Source: Phascolarctobacterium sp.
Lineage (GTDB): Bacteria > Bacillota > Negativicutes > Acidaminococcales > Acidaminococcaceae
DNA length: 13,318 nucleotides
Reading direction: 5' to 3'
Assembly: GCA_019417125.1 (NCBI GenBank)
Contig: DXVZ01000182.1
Span: 1 to 13,318 of the forward strand
Shown: piece after piece, positions 4,637 through 11,531 of the stretch
Layout of the letters: every line of letters begins with the position of its first letter
Position numbering within the stretch: the stretch's first letter is position 1
Notes under the pieces: generated by a model
Told to the model about the DNA's origin: nothing
The model's input: only the letters and a program-made list of their open reading frames with translations
Database searches by the model: none
Translations under genes and position numbers: made by a program

Positions 4637-5857
4637 TCATTGCTTCTGTATTTCTATATCAATAGATGTGCGCCACTTTAACACCAGCGCCACGATAAGG
4701 CTTAACACAAAGGCGGCAGCAAAAACGTACAGCGTCGCTGTATAACCGCTGGTGGCTTCGCGCATATAGGATAACAGCAGCGGCCCGGCGATGCCTGCCA
4801 GCCCCCACGCAGTTAAAATTTTGCCGTGGATTGCGCTTAACTCTTTCGTGCCGAATAAGTCGCTTAAATACGCTGGCATGCACGAAAAGCCGCCGCCGTA
4901 GCACGAGATAATTACAAATACCAGCAGCTGAAACAGCAAAGCGTCCGCTGTCTGCGCCAGCAGGTAAAACGCGGCAATTTCGATAACGAAAAACAGCACA
5001 TATACGCTGCGCCTGCCGATGTAATCGGAAACAGTGGACCAGGCGATGCGCCCGCCGCCGTTAATCAGCCCGATGATGCCTACCATTGATGCCGCCGCTT
5101 CCGGCGACATGCCCACAACTTCCTGTGCCATGGGCGATGCTACGGCAAGCAAGCCGATACCGCAAGTGATGTTGGTAAAAAATATCCACCATAGTGCGTA
5201 AAACTGCCAGGTTTTAAGCGCTTGTGCCGCCGTGTAATTTTTGGGCTGCAAAAGCGTAGTATAATTGCTCTGCGCCGCTTGCTGCTGAGGCTGCGTTTTA
5301 GGCGGCTCCAGGTACGATGCGGAAAGAGCCATAATTATCATATAGGCAATGCCTAAAATAACAAAGTTTTGCGCCAGTCCGTAATTGGCAACAAGGTACT
5401 GCATTAAAGGGCCGGCAATTAAGCTTGCAAAGCCAAAGCCCATAATGGCAAGCCCGGTGGCGAAGCCGCGGTTATTGGGAAACCATTTAACCAGCGTTGA
5501 TACCGGCGTAATGTAGCCTACGCCCAGCCCAATACCGCCGATGAAGCCGTAAAACAAATACAGCAGCGCAAGGCTGTTAAGATGTACTGCCAGCGCCGTG
5601 CCAAGCATGCCGGTGCCAAAAAACAGCGCGCTGGTAAAGCCGCTTTTGCGCGGACCGTGTTTTTCTACAAAACCGCCTAAAAAGCCGGCGGAAAGCCCTA
5701 AAAATAAAATGGCGATGGAAAAAGTCCATGTTGTTTGCTGCAAGGTAAAGCCAAGCTGCTGCATAATGGGGCGCGTCAGCACGCTCCACGCATAAACGCT
5801 GCCGATAGAAATATGGATGCCGACTGCCGCCAGGGCGATGAGCCATCTGTTCTTCAT
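4637..5857 (-). CDS. OFA-family MFS transporter (oxalate/formate/lactate type)
   Basis: Major facilitator with about 12 membrane segments, 406 residues from the chosen start. OFA signatures: GSVYAWSVL in segment 1 (19-27), GLGVGYITPVSTLVKWFPNN and the following RGFATGLAIMGFG between segments 4 and 5, and HGKILTAWGLAGIAGPLL near the C-terminus, whose Lys aligns with the conserved late-helix basic residue of OxlT-like carriers. The family moves small monocarboxylates or dicarboxylates (oxalate/formate, lactate, pyruvate); the substrate cannot be read directly. The start is M at 5857, because AAGGAGAG lies 7 nt before it. The upstream in-frame ATG at 5902 lies inside the riboswitch platform and has no ribosome site. 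The ZTP-type riboswitch in the leader argues for a link to one-carbon metabolism, which would suit formate uptake (inference). Confidence 0.9.
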   Translation of the reverse strand: MKNRWLIALAAVGIHISIGSVYAWSVLTRPIMQQLGFTLQQTTWTFSIAILFLGLSAGFLGGFVEKHGPRKSGFTSALFFGTGMLGTALAVHLNSLALLYLFYGFIGGIGLGVGYITPVSTLVKWFPNNRGFATGLAIMGFGFASLIAGPLMQYLVANYGLAQNFVILGIAYMIIMALSASYLEPPKTQPQQQAAQSNYTTLLQPKNYTAAQALKTWQFYALWWIFFTNITCGIGLLAVASPMAQEVVGMSPEAAASMVGIIGLINGGGRIAWSTVSDYIGRRSVYVLFFVIEIAAFYLLAQTADALLFQLLVFVIISCYGGGFSCMPAYLSDLFGTKELSAIHGKILTAWGLAGIAGPLLLSYMREATSGYTATLYVFAAAFVLSLIVALVLKWRTSIDIEIQKQ

Positions 5858-5892
5858 AAAAAATCTCTCCTTTGCTGTGCAACTAAGGAGAG
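5858..5892 (-). terminator. Second expression hairpin, terminator that contains the ribosome site
   Basis: Minus-strand RNA CUCUCCUU (5892-5885) pairs perfectly with AAGGAGAG (5872-5865); one more U-A pair extends it (5893 with 5864). It is followed by six U (5863-5858) and then directly by the transporter ATG. The 3' arm is the Shine-Dalgarno itself, so the hairpin can both stop transcription and hide the ribosome site. An alternative 13-bp pairing, GAGAGAAAUGCCU (5929-5917) with GGGCGUUUCUCUC (5900-5888), would consume its 5' arm and release the site. Confidence 0.75.
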
Positions 5893-5900
5893 AAACGCCC

Positions 5901-5941
5901 AAAACAAAAGCCGCCCAGGCATTTCTCTCTGCCCAGACGGC
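5901..5941 (-). terminator. First expression hairpin of the riboswitch, intrinsic terminator
   Basis: GCCGUCUGGGC (5941-5931), which includes the aptamer's 3' strand, can pair over all 11 positions (three G-U) with GCCUGGGCGGC (5920-5910), followed by UUUUGUUUU (5909-5901). Aptamer folding and this terminator are mutually exclusive because they use the same bases, the usual layout of an ON switch. Confidence 0.75.
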
Positions 5942-6005
5942 CGGCTAATCTTACAGCAGCGCGGTTCATGTGGTTAGTTCCACTCGTATCCGTCAGTTCC
6001 GCACC
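5930..6005 (-). promoter_or_regulatory. ZTP/ZMP-type (pfl motif) riboswitch aptamer
   Basis: The leader of the OFA transporter shows the pfl-motif landmarks in order. P1 is GUGCGG (6004-5999) with CCGCGC (5964-5959). Next come ACUGACGG (5997-5990) and P2 GUGG-AACUAA-CCAC (5983-5970). A variable linker leads to GGCCGUCUGGGCA (5942-5930). GACGG (5994-5990) pairs with CCGUC (5940-5936); the canonical form is GGCG with CGCC, so the strands differ but keep complementarity. CUGGGCA is the family's ligand-site strand. The segment between CCAC and P1 (AUGAA) departs from the commoner GGGGAG form. These RNAs sense ZTP/ZMP and usually turn genes on. Confidence 0.82.
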
Positions 6006-6027
6006 GCCTATGCAATTTAATAAAACT

Positions 6028-6056
6028 ATTATATCAGCTGCCATACGGTTTGGCAA
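6028..6056 (-). promoter_or_regulatory. Promoter of the riboswitch-OFA transporter transcript
   Basis: Minus-strand -35 TTGCCA (6056-6051), 17-bp spacer, consensus -10 TATAAT (6033-6028) with TGA before it (extended -10). The start near 6021 puts the aptamer about 16 nt into the RNA, leaving the whole leader of roughly 165 nt regulatory. Confidence 0.85.
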
Positions 6057-6088
6057 GTAAATCTGCGCCGCCGCAGGCTGATTTTGTT

Positions 6089-6117
6089 TTTAACGCCAAT
6101 TTGTGTTAAGATATAAA
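6089..6117 (+). promoter_or_regulatory. Weak candidate promoter for the ABC-F operon
   Basis: TATAAA (6112-6117) as -10 with TTTAAC (6089-6094) as a poor -35 at 17 bp. It is the best match between the divergent riboswitch promoter and the gene at 6142, but unconvincing at -35. Confidence 0.35.
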
Positions 6118-6141
6118 CAGACTTTTTAGCGAGGTAAGATT

Positions 6142-8046
6142 ATGATTTTAAGTGCAGAAAATTTGGGGCACAGCTACGGCGTGCGCACATTGTTTAAAAA
6201 TATCAGTTTTAATATAGAAGAAGGTGACAAAATAGGCGTTATTGGCGTTAACGGCACAGGTAAAAGCACGCTGCTGCGCGATATTGCCAGTGGCGAGCCG
6301 AGCGAGGGCAAAATTACTAAAAACGGCGCGTGTGTGATTGAGTATTTGCCGCAGGACCCGCCGTTTGACCCGGACGCGACGGTGCTGGCGCAGGTGTTTA
6401 AGGGCGAATCGCCGCAGCTGGATGTGGTGCGGCGTTATGAGGAAGCTTTGCAGCAGGCGGCTGCCGCGCCGGACGATAAACAAGCGCAGCAAAAACTGCT
6501 GGCTTTGCAGCAGGAGATGGACGCTAAATTTGCCTGGCAGCTGGAAAGCGAAGCCAAAGCCGTGCTGGATAAGCTTGGCATTACGGATTTAAAACAGCCG
6601 ATGCGTGAGCTGAGCGGCGGGCAGCGCAAGCGCGTGGCGCTGGCAGGTGTATTGGTGCGCCCCAGCGACCTTTTGATTTTGGACGAACCGACCAACCACA
6701 TGGACAACGACACTGTGGCGTGGCTGGAAGAAGTACTGCAAAAACGCAAGGGCGCACTGCTGATGGTTACGCACGACCGTTATTTTTTTGACCGCGTGGT
6801 AAACCGTACGCTGGAAATTGACGGCGGCGAAGGTTATTTATACACCGGTAATTACAGCCTGTTTTTACAAAAGCGCGAAGAACGCCGCATTGCCGCTGCC
6901 GGTGCAGCGCAGCGCCTGCGCAACGTGTACCGGCGCGAACTGGCGTGGATTAGCCGCGGGGCGGAAGCACGCCGCACAAAAAGCAAAGAACGCATCGAGC
7001 GTTTTAACGCTTTAAAAGAAGAAGTTAACAACATCAAAAAAGAGCAGCAGCTGGAGATTTCTTCCGTCGGTGCGCGCCTTGGCAAAACCATTATCGAATG
7101 TGAGCACATCGGGCTGGATTACGGCGGCAAAACTTATATTAACGATTTTAACTATGTGCTGCTGCGTAACGACCGCATCGGCATTGTCGGCCCTAACGGC
7201 AGCGGCAAAAGCAGTTTGATGGATATTATCGCCGGGAGGCTTGCGCCCACGCGCGGCATGGTTAAGGTAGGGCAAACGGTAAAAATTGGCTACTTTGCCC
7301 AGCACAGCGAGTTTAAGGATGCAGACTGCCGTGTTTTGGAATATATAAAAAACGTCAGCGATTATATTGAAACGTCGGACGGCACGCGCATAACGGCGGC
7401 GCAGATGCTGGAACGCTTTTTATTTCCGCCGGAACTGCAATGGGTGCCTGTAAGCAAGCTGAGCGGCGGCGAAAAGCGGCGCCTGTACCTGTTAAGCGTG
7501 TTAATGGCAGCGCCTAACGTACTGATTTTAGACGAACCGACCAATGACCTTGATATACCTACGCTTTCGGTGCTGGAAGATTACCTTGATACTTTTAACG
7601 GCGCGGTTATTGCCGTATCGCACGACCGTTACTTTTTAGACCGTTTTGCGGACAAAATTTTTGCGTTTATGGGCGGCGGCGAAGTGCGGCAGTTTATCGG
7701 CGATTACAGCCGCTATGAACAGGCTCGCGCCGAAGCACAGAGCCTGGCGCGCCAGGAAGAACGTGCGCAGAATGCTGCGGCTAAACCACCGCAGCGAGAA
7801 GAAAAGCAGCGTGCACCCAAAATGACCTATAAAGAAAAACTGGAATACGAAAAAATAGAACAGGTTATTGCGCAGGCGGAGGCGGAACTGAAAATGACGG
7901 AACAGGAAATTAACGCCTGCGGTACGGATTTTGTAAAACTAACGGAGCTTACGCAAAAACAGCAAGAACTTACGCAGCGCATCAGCGAGTTGACCGACCG
8001 CTGGGCGTATTTGGAAGAACTTGCCGAAGCGAAAGCTGCTAAATAG
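6142..8046 (+). CDS. uup: ABC-F ATPase, Uup type
   Basis: Cytosolic duplicated ABC ATPase with no membrane domain, 634 residues. Domain 1: Walker A GVNGTGKS (35-42), signature LSGGQ (157-161), Walker B LLILDEP with catalytic E182, H211 switch. Domain 2: Walker A GPNGSGKS (350-357), signature LSGGE (440-444), LILDEPTNDLDIPT with E465. The linker around 270-300 is basic (RRTKSKERIERF). The C-terminus (about 555-634) is a charged Gln/Glu-rich coiled coil, as in Uup, where it contacts nucleic acid. Family members act on ribosomes or DNA recombination intermediates; some ABC-Fs give antibiotic protection, but the coiled coil and DIPTLSVLEDYLD favour Uup over resistance types. GAGGT lies 6 nt before the ATG. 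The MATE gene follows after 11 bp, so the two are co-transcribed. Confidence 0.9.
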   Translation: MILSAENLGHSYGVRTLFKNISFNIEEGDKIGVIGVNGTGKSTLLRDIASGEPSEGKITKNGACVIEYLPQDPPFDPDATVLAQVFKGESPQLDVVRRYEEALQQAAAAPDDKQAQQKLLALQQEMDAKFAWQLESEAKAVLDKLGITDLKQPMRELSGGQRKRVALAGVLVRPSDLLILDEPTNHMDNDTVAWLEEVLQKRKGALLMVTHDRYFFDRVVNRTLEIDGGEGYLYTGNYSLFLQKREERRIAAAGAAQRLRNVYRRELAWISRGAEARRTKSKERIERFNALKEEVNNIKKEQQLEISSVGARLGKTIIECEHIGLDYGGKTYINDFNYVLLRNDRIGIVGPNGSGKSSLMDIIAGRLAPTRGMVKVGQTVKIGYFAQHSEFKDADCRVLEYIKNVSDYIETSDGTRITAAQMLERFLFPPELQWVPVSKLSGGEKRRLYLLSVLMAAPNVLILDEPTNDLDIPTLSVLEDYLDTFNGAVIAVSHDRYFLDRFADKIFAFMGGGEVRQFIGDYSRYEQARAEAQSLARQEERAQNAAAKPPQREEKQRAPKMTYKEKLEYEKIEQVIAQAEAELKMTEQEINACGTDFVKLTELTQKQQELTQRISELTDRWAYLEELAEAKAAK

Positions 8047-8057
8047 AAAGGGCTTTT

Positions 8058-9416
8058 ATGTTAGGCAAAAAGAACGCGGTGCGCCTAAGGCGGCTGCTGG
8101 ACGTAATGATACCCATTTTAATAACGCAAACTGCCATTATGGCAATGAACTTCTGTGACTCCGCCATGAGCGGGCACGCCGGTGCGGTGCATTTGGCAGG
8201 CACTGCCATTGGCGGTAATTTGTGGATGCCCGTTATGGCGTCGCTGAACGGTATTTTGCTCGGCTCAATGCCGATAATAGCGCACCTTTTGGGAAGGGGC
8301 GAACGGCAGAATATCGGCACCGTGGTGCGCCATACCATGTTTTTAGCGGCGGTGTTTTCCATTTTGCTGCTGGTGTTAGGCTTTTTGTTTTTGGATAGCC
8401 TTTTGGCAACTTTTGGTTTGGAGCCGGAAGTGCACTACATTGCCAAATTTTATATAGCCGCTATCGGCGTCGGCGTGCTGCCGTTTTTCCTTGCAACGGC
8501 GCTGCGTGCCCTGGTTGATACCAGCGGCTACACCGGTATTACCATGAAGATTTACCTTTTGGCGCTGCCGATTAACGCCTTTTTAAACTACTGCTTTATC
8601 TTCGGCAAGTTTGGCGCGCCTGCACTTGGCGGTATCGGTGCTGGGCTGGCGACCGGCATAACCTACTGGCTGGAATTTTTTATTTTTGTGTGGGTGGTAA
8701 ATAGCCTGCCGGCGTTTGCCCAACTGCGTATTTTTAAGGATAGCTTTAAATTTAGCTGGCAGCAGCTGCGCGAGAATCTTTCCATAGGCATTCCCATGGG
8801 CATGGCAATTTTTATGGAAGCCAGCATTTTTGGCGTTATCGCTGTGTTTGTCGCCAAGTTTGGAACAATTATAATTGCCGCGCATCAGGCGGCGATGAGT
8901 TTTGTCTCGCTGCTGTACATGGTGCCGCTTAGTTTTTCCATGTCGTTGACGATTGTGGTTGGCGTGGAAGCTGGTGCGCGCCGTTTCGGCGAAGCGCTGC
9001 GCTATAGCCTGCTGGGCATTGGCTGCAACCTTACCATTGCCGTGCTGCTGACAATTTTTGTGCTGCTGGACCGTGAGTTTATCGCGCGCCTGTATACTTC
9101 AGATCCTGTTATCATCGGGCAGACTGTTGGCTTTTTGTTCTACGCTATGTTCTTTCAAATGCTGGATGCTATGGGCGCGCCTGTGCAGGGCATTCTGCGC
9201 GGCTATAAAGATGTTAAAGCTACCTTTTGGGCTGGTTTTGCAGCCTACTGGCTGATTTGCCTGCCGTTGGGCTGCTATTTTGACTATTATTTAAACTTAG
9301 GCCCAGCGTCTTACTGGCTGAGCCTTGATATCGGGCTTTTGTGTGCGGTTATCTTTTTGATGGGGCGCTTTTGGTATTTGCAGCGTAAAATAAAAATCAA
9401 CGGCGGGTTGGAATGA
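8058..9416 (+). CDS. MATE-family multidrug/cation antiporter
   Basis: Membrane protein of 452 residues with about 12 hydrophobic segments, the normal MATE size. Segment 1 and its loop read MNFCDSAMSGHAGA (30-43), the usual position of the D-x-x-M-x-G-H motif, and two six-helix halves are visible, the second beginning near IPMGMAIFMEAS. MATE proteins expel organic cations, drugs or metabolites in exchange for Na+ or H+. It is closer in look to NorM/DinF-like bacterial pumps; the substrate is unknown. GAAAGGG precedes the start by 6-7 nt. It lies 11 bp after uup, and the GAGGTG ribosome site of the next gene begins in its stop codon, so it is the middle gene of a three-gene operon. Confidence 0.9.
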   Translation: MLGKKNAVRLRRLLDVMIPILITQTAIMAMNFCDSAMSGHAGAVHLAGTAIGGNLWMPVMASLNGILLGSMPIIAHLLGRGERQNIGTVVRHTMFLAAVFSILLLVLGFLFLDSLLATFGLEPEVHYIAKFYIAAIGVGVLPFFLATALRALVDTSGYTGITMKIYLLALPINAFLNYCFIFGKFGAPALGGIGAGLATGITYWLEFFIFVWVVNSLPAFAQLRIFKDSFKFSWQQLRENLSIGIPMGMAIFMEASIFGVIAVFVAKFGTIIIAAHQAAMSFVSLLYMVPLSFSMSLTIVVGVEAGARRFGEALRYSLLGIGCNLTIAVLLTIFVLLDREFIARLYTSDPVIIGQTVGFLFYAMFFQMLDAMGAPVQGILRGYKDVKATFWAGFAAYWLICLPLGCYFDYYLNLGPASYWLSLDIGLLCAVIFLMGRFWYLQRKIKINGGLE

Positions 9417-9425
9417 GGTGATAAA

Positions 9426-10034
9426 ATGGATATTTATTTGCAAGGGCTGCTGTTGGGGTTAGCGTATGTAGCGCCAATAGGCATGCAGAACCTGTTTGTT
9501 ATCAACAGCGCGCTGACGCAAACACGTATCAGGGCGCTGGCAACGGCACTAATCGTAATCTTTTTCGACGTAACGCTTGCCGCGGCGTGCTTCTTCGGTA
9601 TCGGCGCGCTGATGCAGCGGTACAGTGTTTTGCAGATGGCTGTGCTTTTAATAGGCGGGCTGATTGTTACCTACATCGGTTACGGCTTAATTACAAGCAG
9701 CGCCGGCGCGGAAAGCGAAACTAACGGCGGCCAAAGCCTTGCCGCAACTGTGTGGACGGCGTGCGTTGTAACCTGGTTCAACGCACAGGCTGTTATCGAC
9801 GGTACGATGCTGTTGGGCGCGTTTAAAGCTACTATGACGGAAGCGCAGTCGCTGCACTTTTTGTTTGGCGTAATGTCTGCGTCCTGCCTGTGGTTTAGCG
9901 GCCTGGCACTTGTGGTTTCGCTGTTGGGCAGCAAATTTACACCGCGCATCATGAACACTATCAATAAAATCTGCGGCGTTATCATCATCTTTTACGGTTT
10001 AAAACTGCTGTGGCATTTTGGCGAACTGCTGTGA
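9426..10034 (+). CDS. LysE/ArgO-family amino-acid exporter
   Basis: Small membrane exporter of 202 residues with about six membrane helices, the family length. The N-terminal helix carries GLAYVAPIGMQNLFVINSAL (11-30), matching the conserved PxGPQN region of LysE/ArgO (here PIGMQN). TWFNAQAVIDGT in the middle is also LysE-like. These carriers export Lys or Arg and toxic analogues, or other amino acids; which one cannot be told. Ribosome site GAGGTG (9414-9419) overlaps the MATE stop. No LysG/ArgP-type regulator is adjacent. Together with the MATE pump it makes the operon an efflux unit. Confidence 0.85.
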   Translation: MDIYLQGLLLGLAYVAPIGMQNLFVINSALTQTRIRALATALIVIFFDVTLAAACFFGIGALMQRYSVLQMAVLLIGGLIVTYIGYGLITSSAGAESETNGGQSLAATVWTACVVTWFNAQAVIDGTMLLGAFKATMTEAQSLHFLFGVMSASCLWFSGLALVVSLLGSKFTPRIMNTINKICGVIIIFYGLKLLWHFGELL

Positions 10035-10065
10035 AACAAAGATAAAAATTTAAAACAATAAAAAT

Positions 10066-10133
10066 AAAAGCACAGGGCTTACTGATGAACTGCATCCCCA
10101 AAGTTGGTTGCATATCAAAGCTGCTGTGCTTTT
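10066..10133. terminator. Long-armed bidirectional terminator with structured loop
   Basis: AAAAGCACAG (10066-10075) pairs with CTGTGCTTTT (10124-10133) and the stem continues past a bulge with GCTT (10077-10080) and AAGC (10118-10121). Plus-strand tail TTGTAGTATTATATTTT; minus-strand tail ATTTTTATTG. It separates the convergent exporter and cupin genes. The loop is about 37 nt, unusually long for a terminator, and has further weak pairings (TGAT/ATCA, TGCA/TGCA). Confidence 0.75.
10086..10107. mobile_element. Possible IS3/IS150-like terminal remnant
   Basis: TGAACTGCATCCCCAAAGTTGG in the terminator loop resembles terminal inverted repeats of IS150-group (IS3-family) elements, which often read TGAACTGCACCCCAAAAGTTGGACA-like. 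No transposase, second end or clear target duplication is present, so this is at most a solo end. The resemblance is from memory only. Confidence 0.22.
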
Positions 10134-10169
10134 TGTAGTATTATATTTTACGCTGTCTTGAATTTAAAA

Positions 10170-10520
10170 CTATCTTTCATTCACAATTAGCGCCATAACC
10201 AGCAAATCTTCGGCGGCGTCGGCGCTGTTGCCGATGCTGTGGCTTTCGCCCTCCGGGCAAAAAGCAACGTCGCCTGCGTGCAGGGTGCAGGGCGTACCGT
10301 TGTCATTATATTCGGCGGCGCCGCTTAAAATGTACAGCGTTTCGCTGGTGCCTTCGTGTTTATGGTAACCGAGCGAGCAGCCAGGCTTTAAAACAACGCG
10401 GGCGTAAGCCGCAATTTTGCCGCCGTAAACTTTTTCGTCAACGATATGTTCCATAATGGTAGTGCCGGTGCCGCCGGCGCGTTTTTCAAAATAATCAGTT
10501 TTTCTGTTTGTAACAAGCAT
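10170..10520 (-). CDS. Small single-domain cupin protein
   Basis: One cupin barrel, 116 residues. Motif 1: G47, H53-x-H55, E60, G67. Motif 2: GDVAFCPEGESHSIGN (83-98), with P89, G91, H94, N98. All four metal ligands (two His, Glu, His) are present, so a bound metal and either enzymatic or sensing activity are possible. The family is too broad to name a substrate; proteins of this size often are metal-binding isomerases, dioxygenases or sugar/effector sensors. AAGGAAGGT before the ATG at 10520 supports the start. It is divergent from the amino-acid importer (165 bp between starts) and convergent with the LysE gene. I see no convincing promoter for it. Confidence 0.85.
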   Translation of the reverse strand: MLVTNRKTDYFEKRAGGTGTTIMEHIVDEKVYGGKIAAYARVVLKPGCSLGYHKHEGTSETLYILSGAAEYNDNGTPCTLHAGDVAFCPEGESHSIGNSADAAEDLLVMALIVNER

Positions 10521-10556
10521 TATTTTACCTTCCTTTTTGCAATTTATGTTTGAGTA

Positions 10557-10586
10557 TTCGCAGCTGGGTCTATAAATTCCTGCGAA
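10557..10586. repeat. Inverted repeat in the cupin/importer divergent region
   Basis: TTCGCAG (10557-10563) and CTGCGAA (10580-10586) form a perfect 7-bp inverted repeat with a 16-bp spacer. It lies 37 bp upstream of the cupin start and 26 bp upstream of the importer -35, so it could be an operator shared by both or a hairpin in the cupin leader. The rest of this intergenic region (10587-10611) is featureless AT-rich sequence. Confidence 0.4.
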
Positions 10587-10611
10587 AATTAAAAATTTTT
10601 ATTTTCACCTC

Positions 10612-10640
10612 TTTACAAATTTAGCGAACTAAAGTATAAT
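10612..10640 (+). promoter_or_regulatory. Promoter of the amino-acid importer operon
   Basis: -35 TTTACA (10612-10617), 17-bp spacer, consensus -10 TATAAT (10635-10640). The predicted start near 10647 leaves a leader of about 39 nt with ribosome site GAAAGGGG (10670-10677). Confidence 0.8.
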
Positions 10641-10685
10641 CTAAAACATAGCAACGATATTTATTTTTTGAAAGGGGATTTTTAA

Positions 10686-11453
10686 ATGAAGAAACTTTTG
10701 ATAATGGCGATGACTTTGCTTACGGCTTTGTGCCTGCTAGCAGGCTGCGGCAGTGACGGGCCGAAAAAAATGGTAATCGGCCTTGACGATAACTTTGCGC
10801 CGATGGGCTTCCGCGATGAAAATAACCAGATTGTCGGCTATGATATTGATATGGCACGCGAAGCCTGCAAACGCGCCAACATTGAAGTTGAGTTTAAACC
10901 TATCGACTGGGCTTCTAAAGAAGCGGAAATTAAAGGTAAACGCATTGACGCTATTTGGAACTGCTTTACTGTTAACCCGGACCGTGAAAAAGCCTACACT
11001 CTTTCCAAACCTTATATGCACAATGCCCAGCTGATTGTTGTGCCCGTTAATTCTTCTATCGAAAAAATTGCCGACCTTGCCGGCAAAGTTGTAGCAGTAC
11101 AGGATGACAGCACCGGTTCTTACATTATCGACGGCGACGATAACTTTAGAAATTCCCTCGGCGATTACAGAAAATATCCTGACTTTGCAGCGATTTATAT
11201 GGAAATTGATAACGGCCGCGTTGAAGCAGCAGTTGTAGACGCCGTGCTTGCGCGTTACTATGACAGCAAGAACCCCGGCAAATATAAAATTCTTGAAGAA
11301 AACCTTGGCGATGAAGTTGTAGCAGTTGCTTTCCGCAAAGACGATAAAGAATATGCTCCGGTTATCGACAAGATGCTGGACGAAATGAAAGCTGACGGCA
11401 CTGCTAAAAAGATTTCTGAAAAATGGTTTAACGCTGATTTGACCAATTATTGA
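10686..11453 (+). CDS. Polar amino-acid ABC importer, lipoprotein binding protein
   Basis: Extracytoplasmic solute receptor of 255 residues, family 3 (SBP_bac_3). KK plus hydrophobic stretch and lipobox LAGC (Cys21) predict a lipid anchor. Family blocks: FAPMGFRDENNQIVGYDIDM (37-56) and IDAIWNCFTVNPDRE with R100, the residue that usually grips the ligand carboxylate. GKVVAVQDDSTG follows, then the DNGRVEAAVVDAVLA segment near the second hinge. This family binds Gln, Glu, Arg, Lys, His, cystine or similar; the ligand is not decided. It is the first gene of the operon, and a GC-rich hairpin follows it before the permease, consistent with more receptor than permease being made. Confidence 0.92.
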   Translation: MKKLLIMAMTLLTALCLLAGCGSDGPKKMVIGLDDNFAPMGFRDENNQIVGYDIDMAREACKRANIEVEFKPIDWASKEAEIKGKRIDAIWNCFTVNPDREKAYTLSKPYMHNAQLIVVPVNSSIEKIADLAGKVVAVQDDSTGSYIIDGDDNFRNSLGDYRKYPDFAAIYMEIDNGRVEAAVVDAVLARYYDSKNPGKYKILEENLGDEVVAVAFRKDDKEYAPVIDKMLDEMKADGTAKKISEKWFNADLTNY

Positions 11454-11476
11454 TTAAAGATAAATAACTTAAGCCC

Positions 11477-11503
11477 CGGACCGGTGGTATTACTGCCGGT
11501 CCG
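11477..11503 (+). other. Intercistronic GC-rich hairpin after the binding-protein gene
   Basis: CGGACCGG (11477-11484) pairs perfectly with CCGGTCCG (11496-11503), 11-nt loop, no T run. It sits in the 78-bp gap between receptor and permease genes. Such hairpins usually protect the upstream message from 3' exonucleases rather than terminate. Confidence 0.6.
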
Positions 11504-11531
11504 CTGCTTGTTAATGCCTCAGGAGTGAAAC

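Noticed and set aside
5858..5902. N-terminal extension of the OFA transporter to the ATG at 5902 (15 extra residues)
   Set aside because: It would start inside the riboswitch platform without a ribosome site; AAGGAGAG fits the ATG at 5857, and the protein then begins like other OFA members.
5930..6005. Purine, THF or T-box leader instead of a ZTP riboswitch
   Set aside because: No T-box sequence or purine-aptamer loop pair is present and the THF core is absent; ACUGACGG plus CCGUCUGGGCA fits only the pfl motif among those I know.
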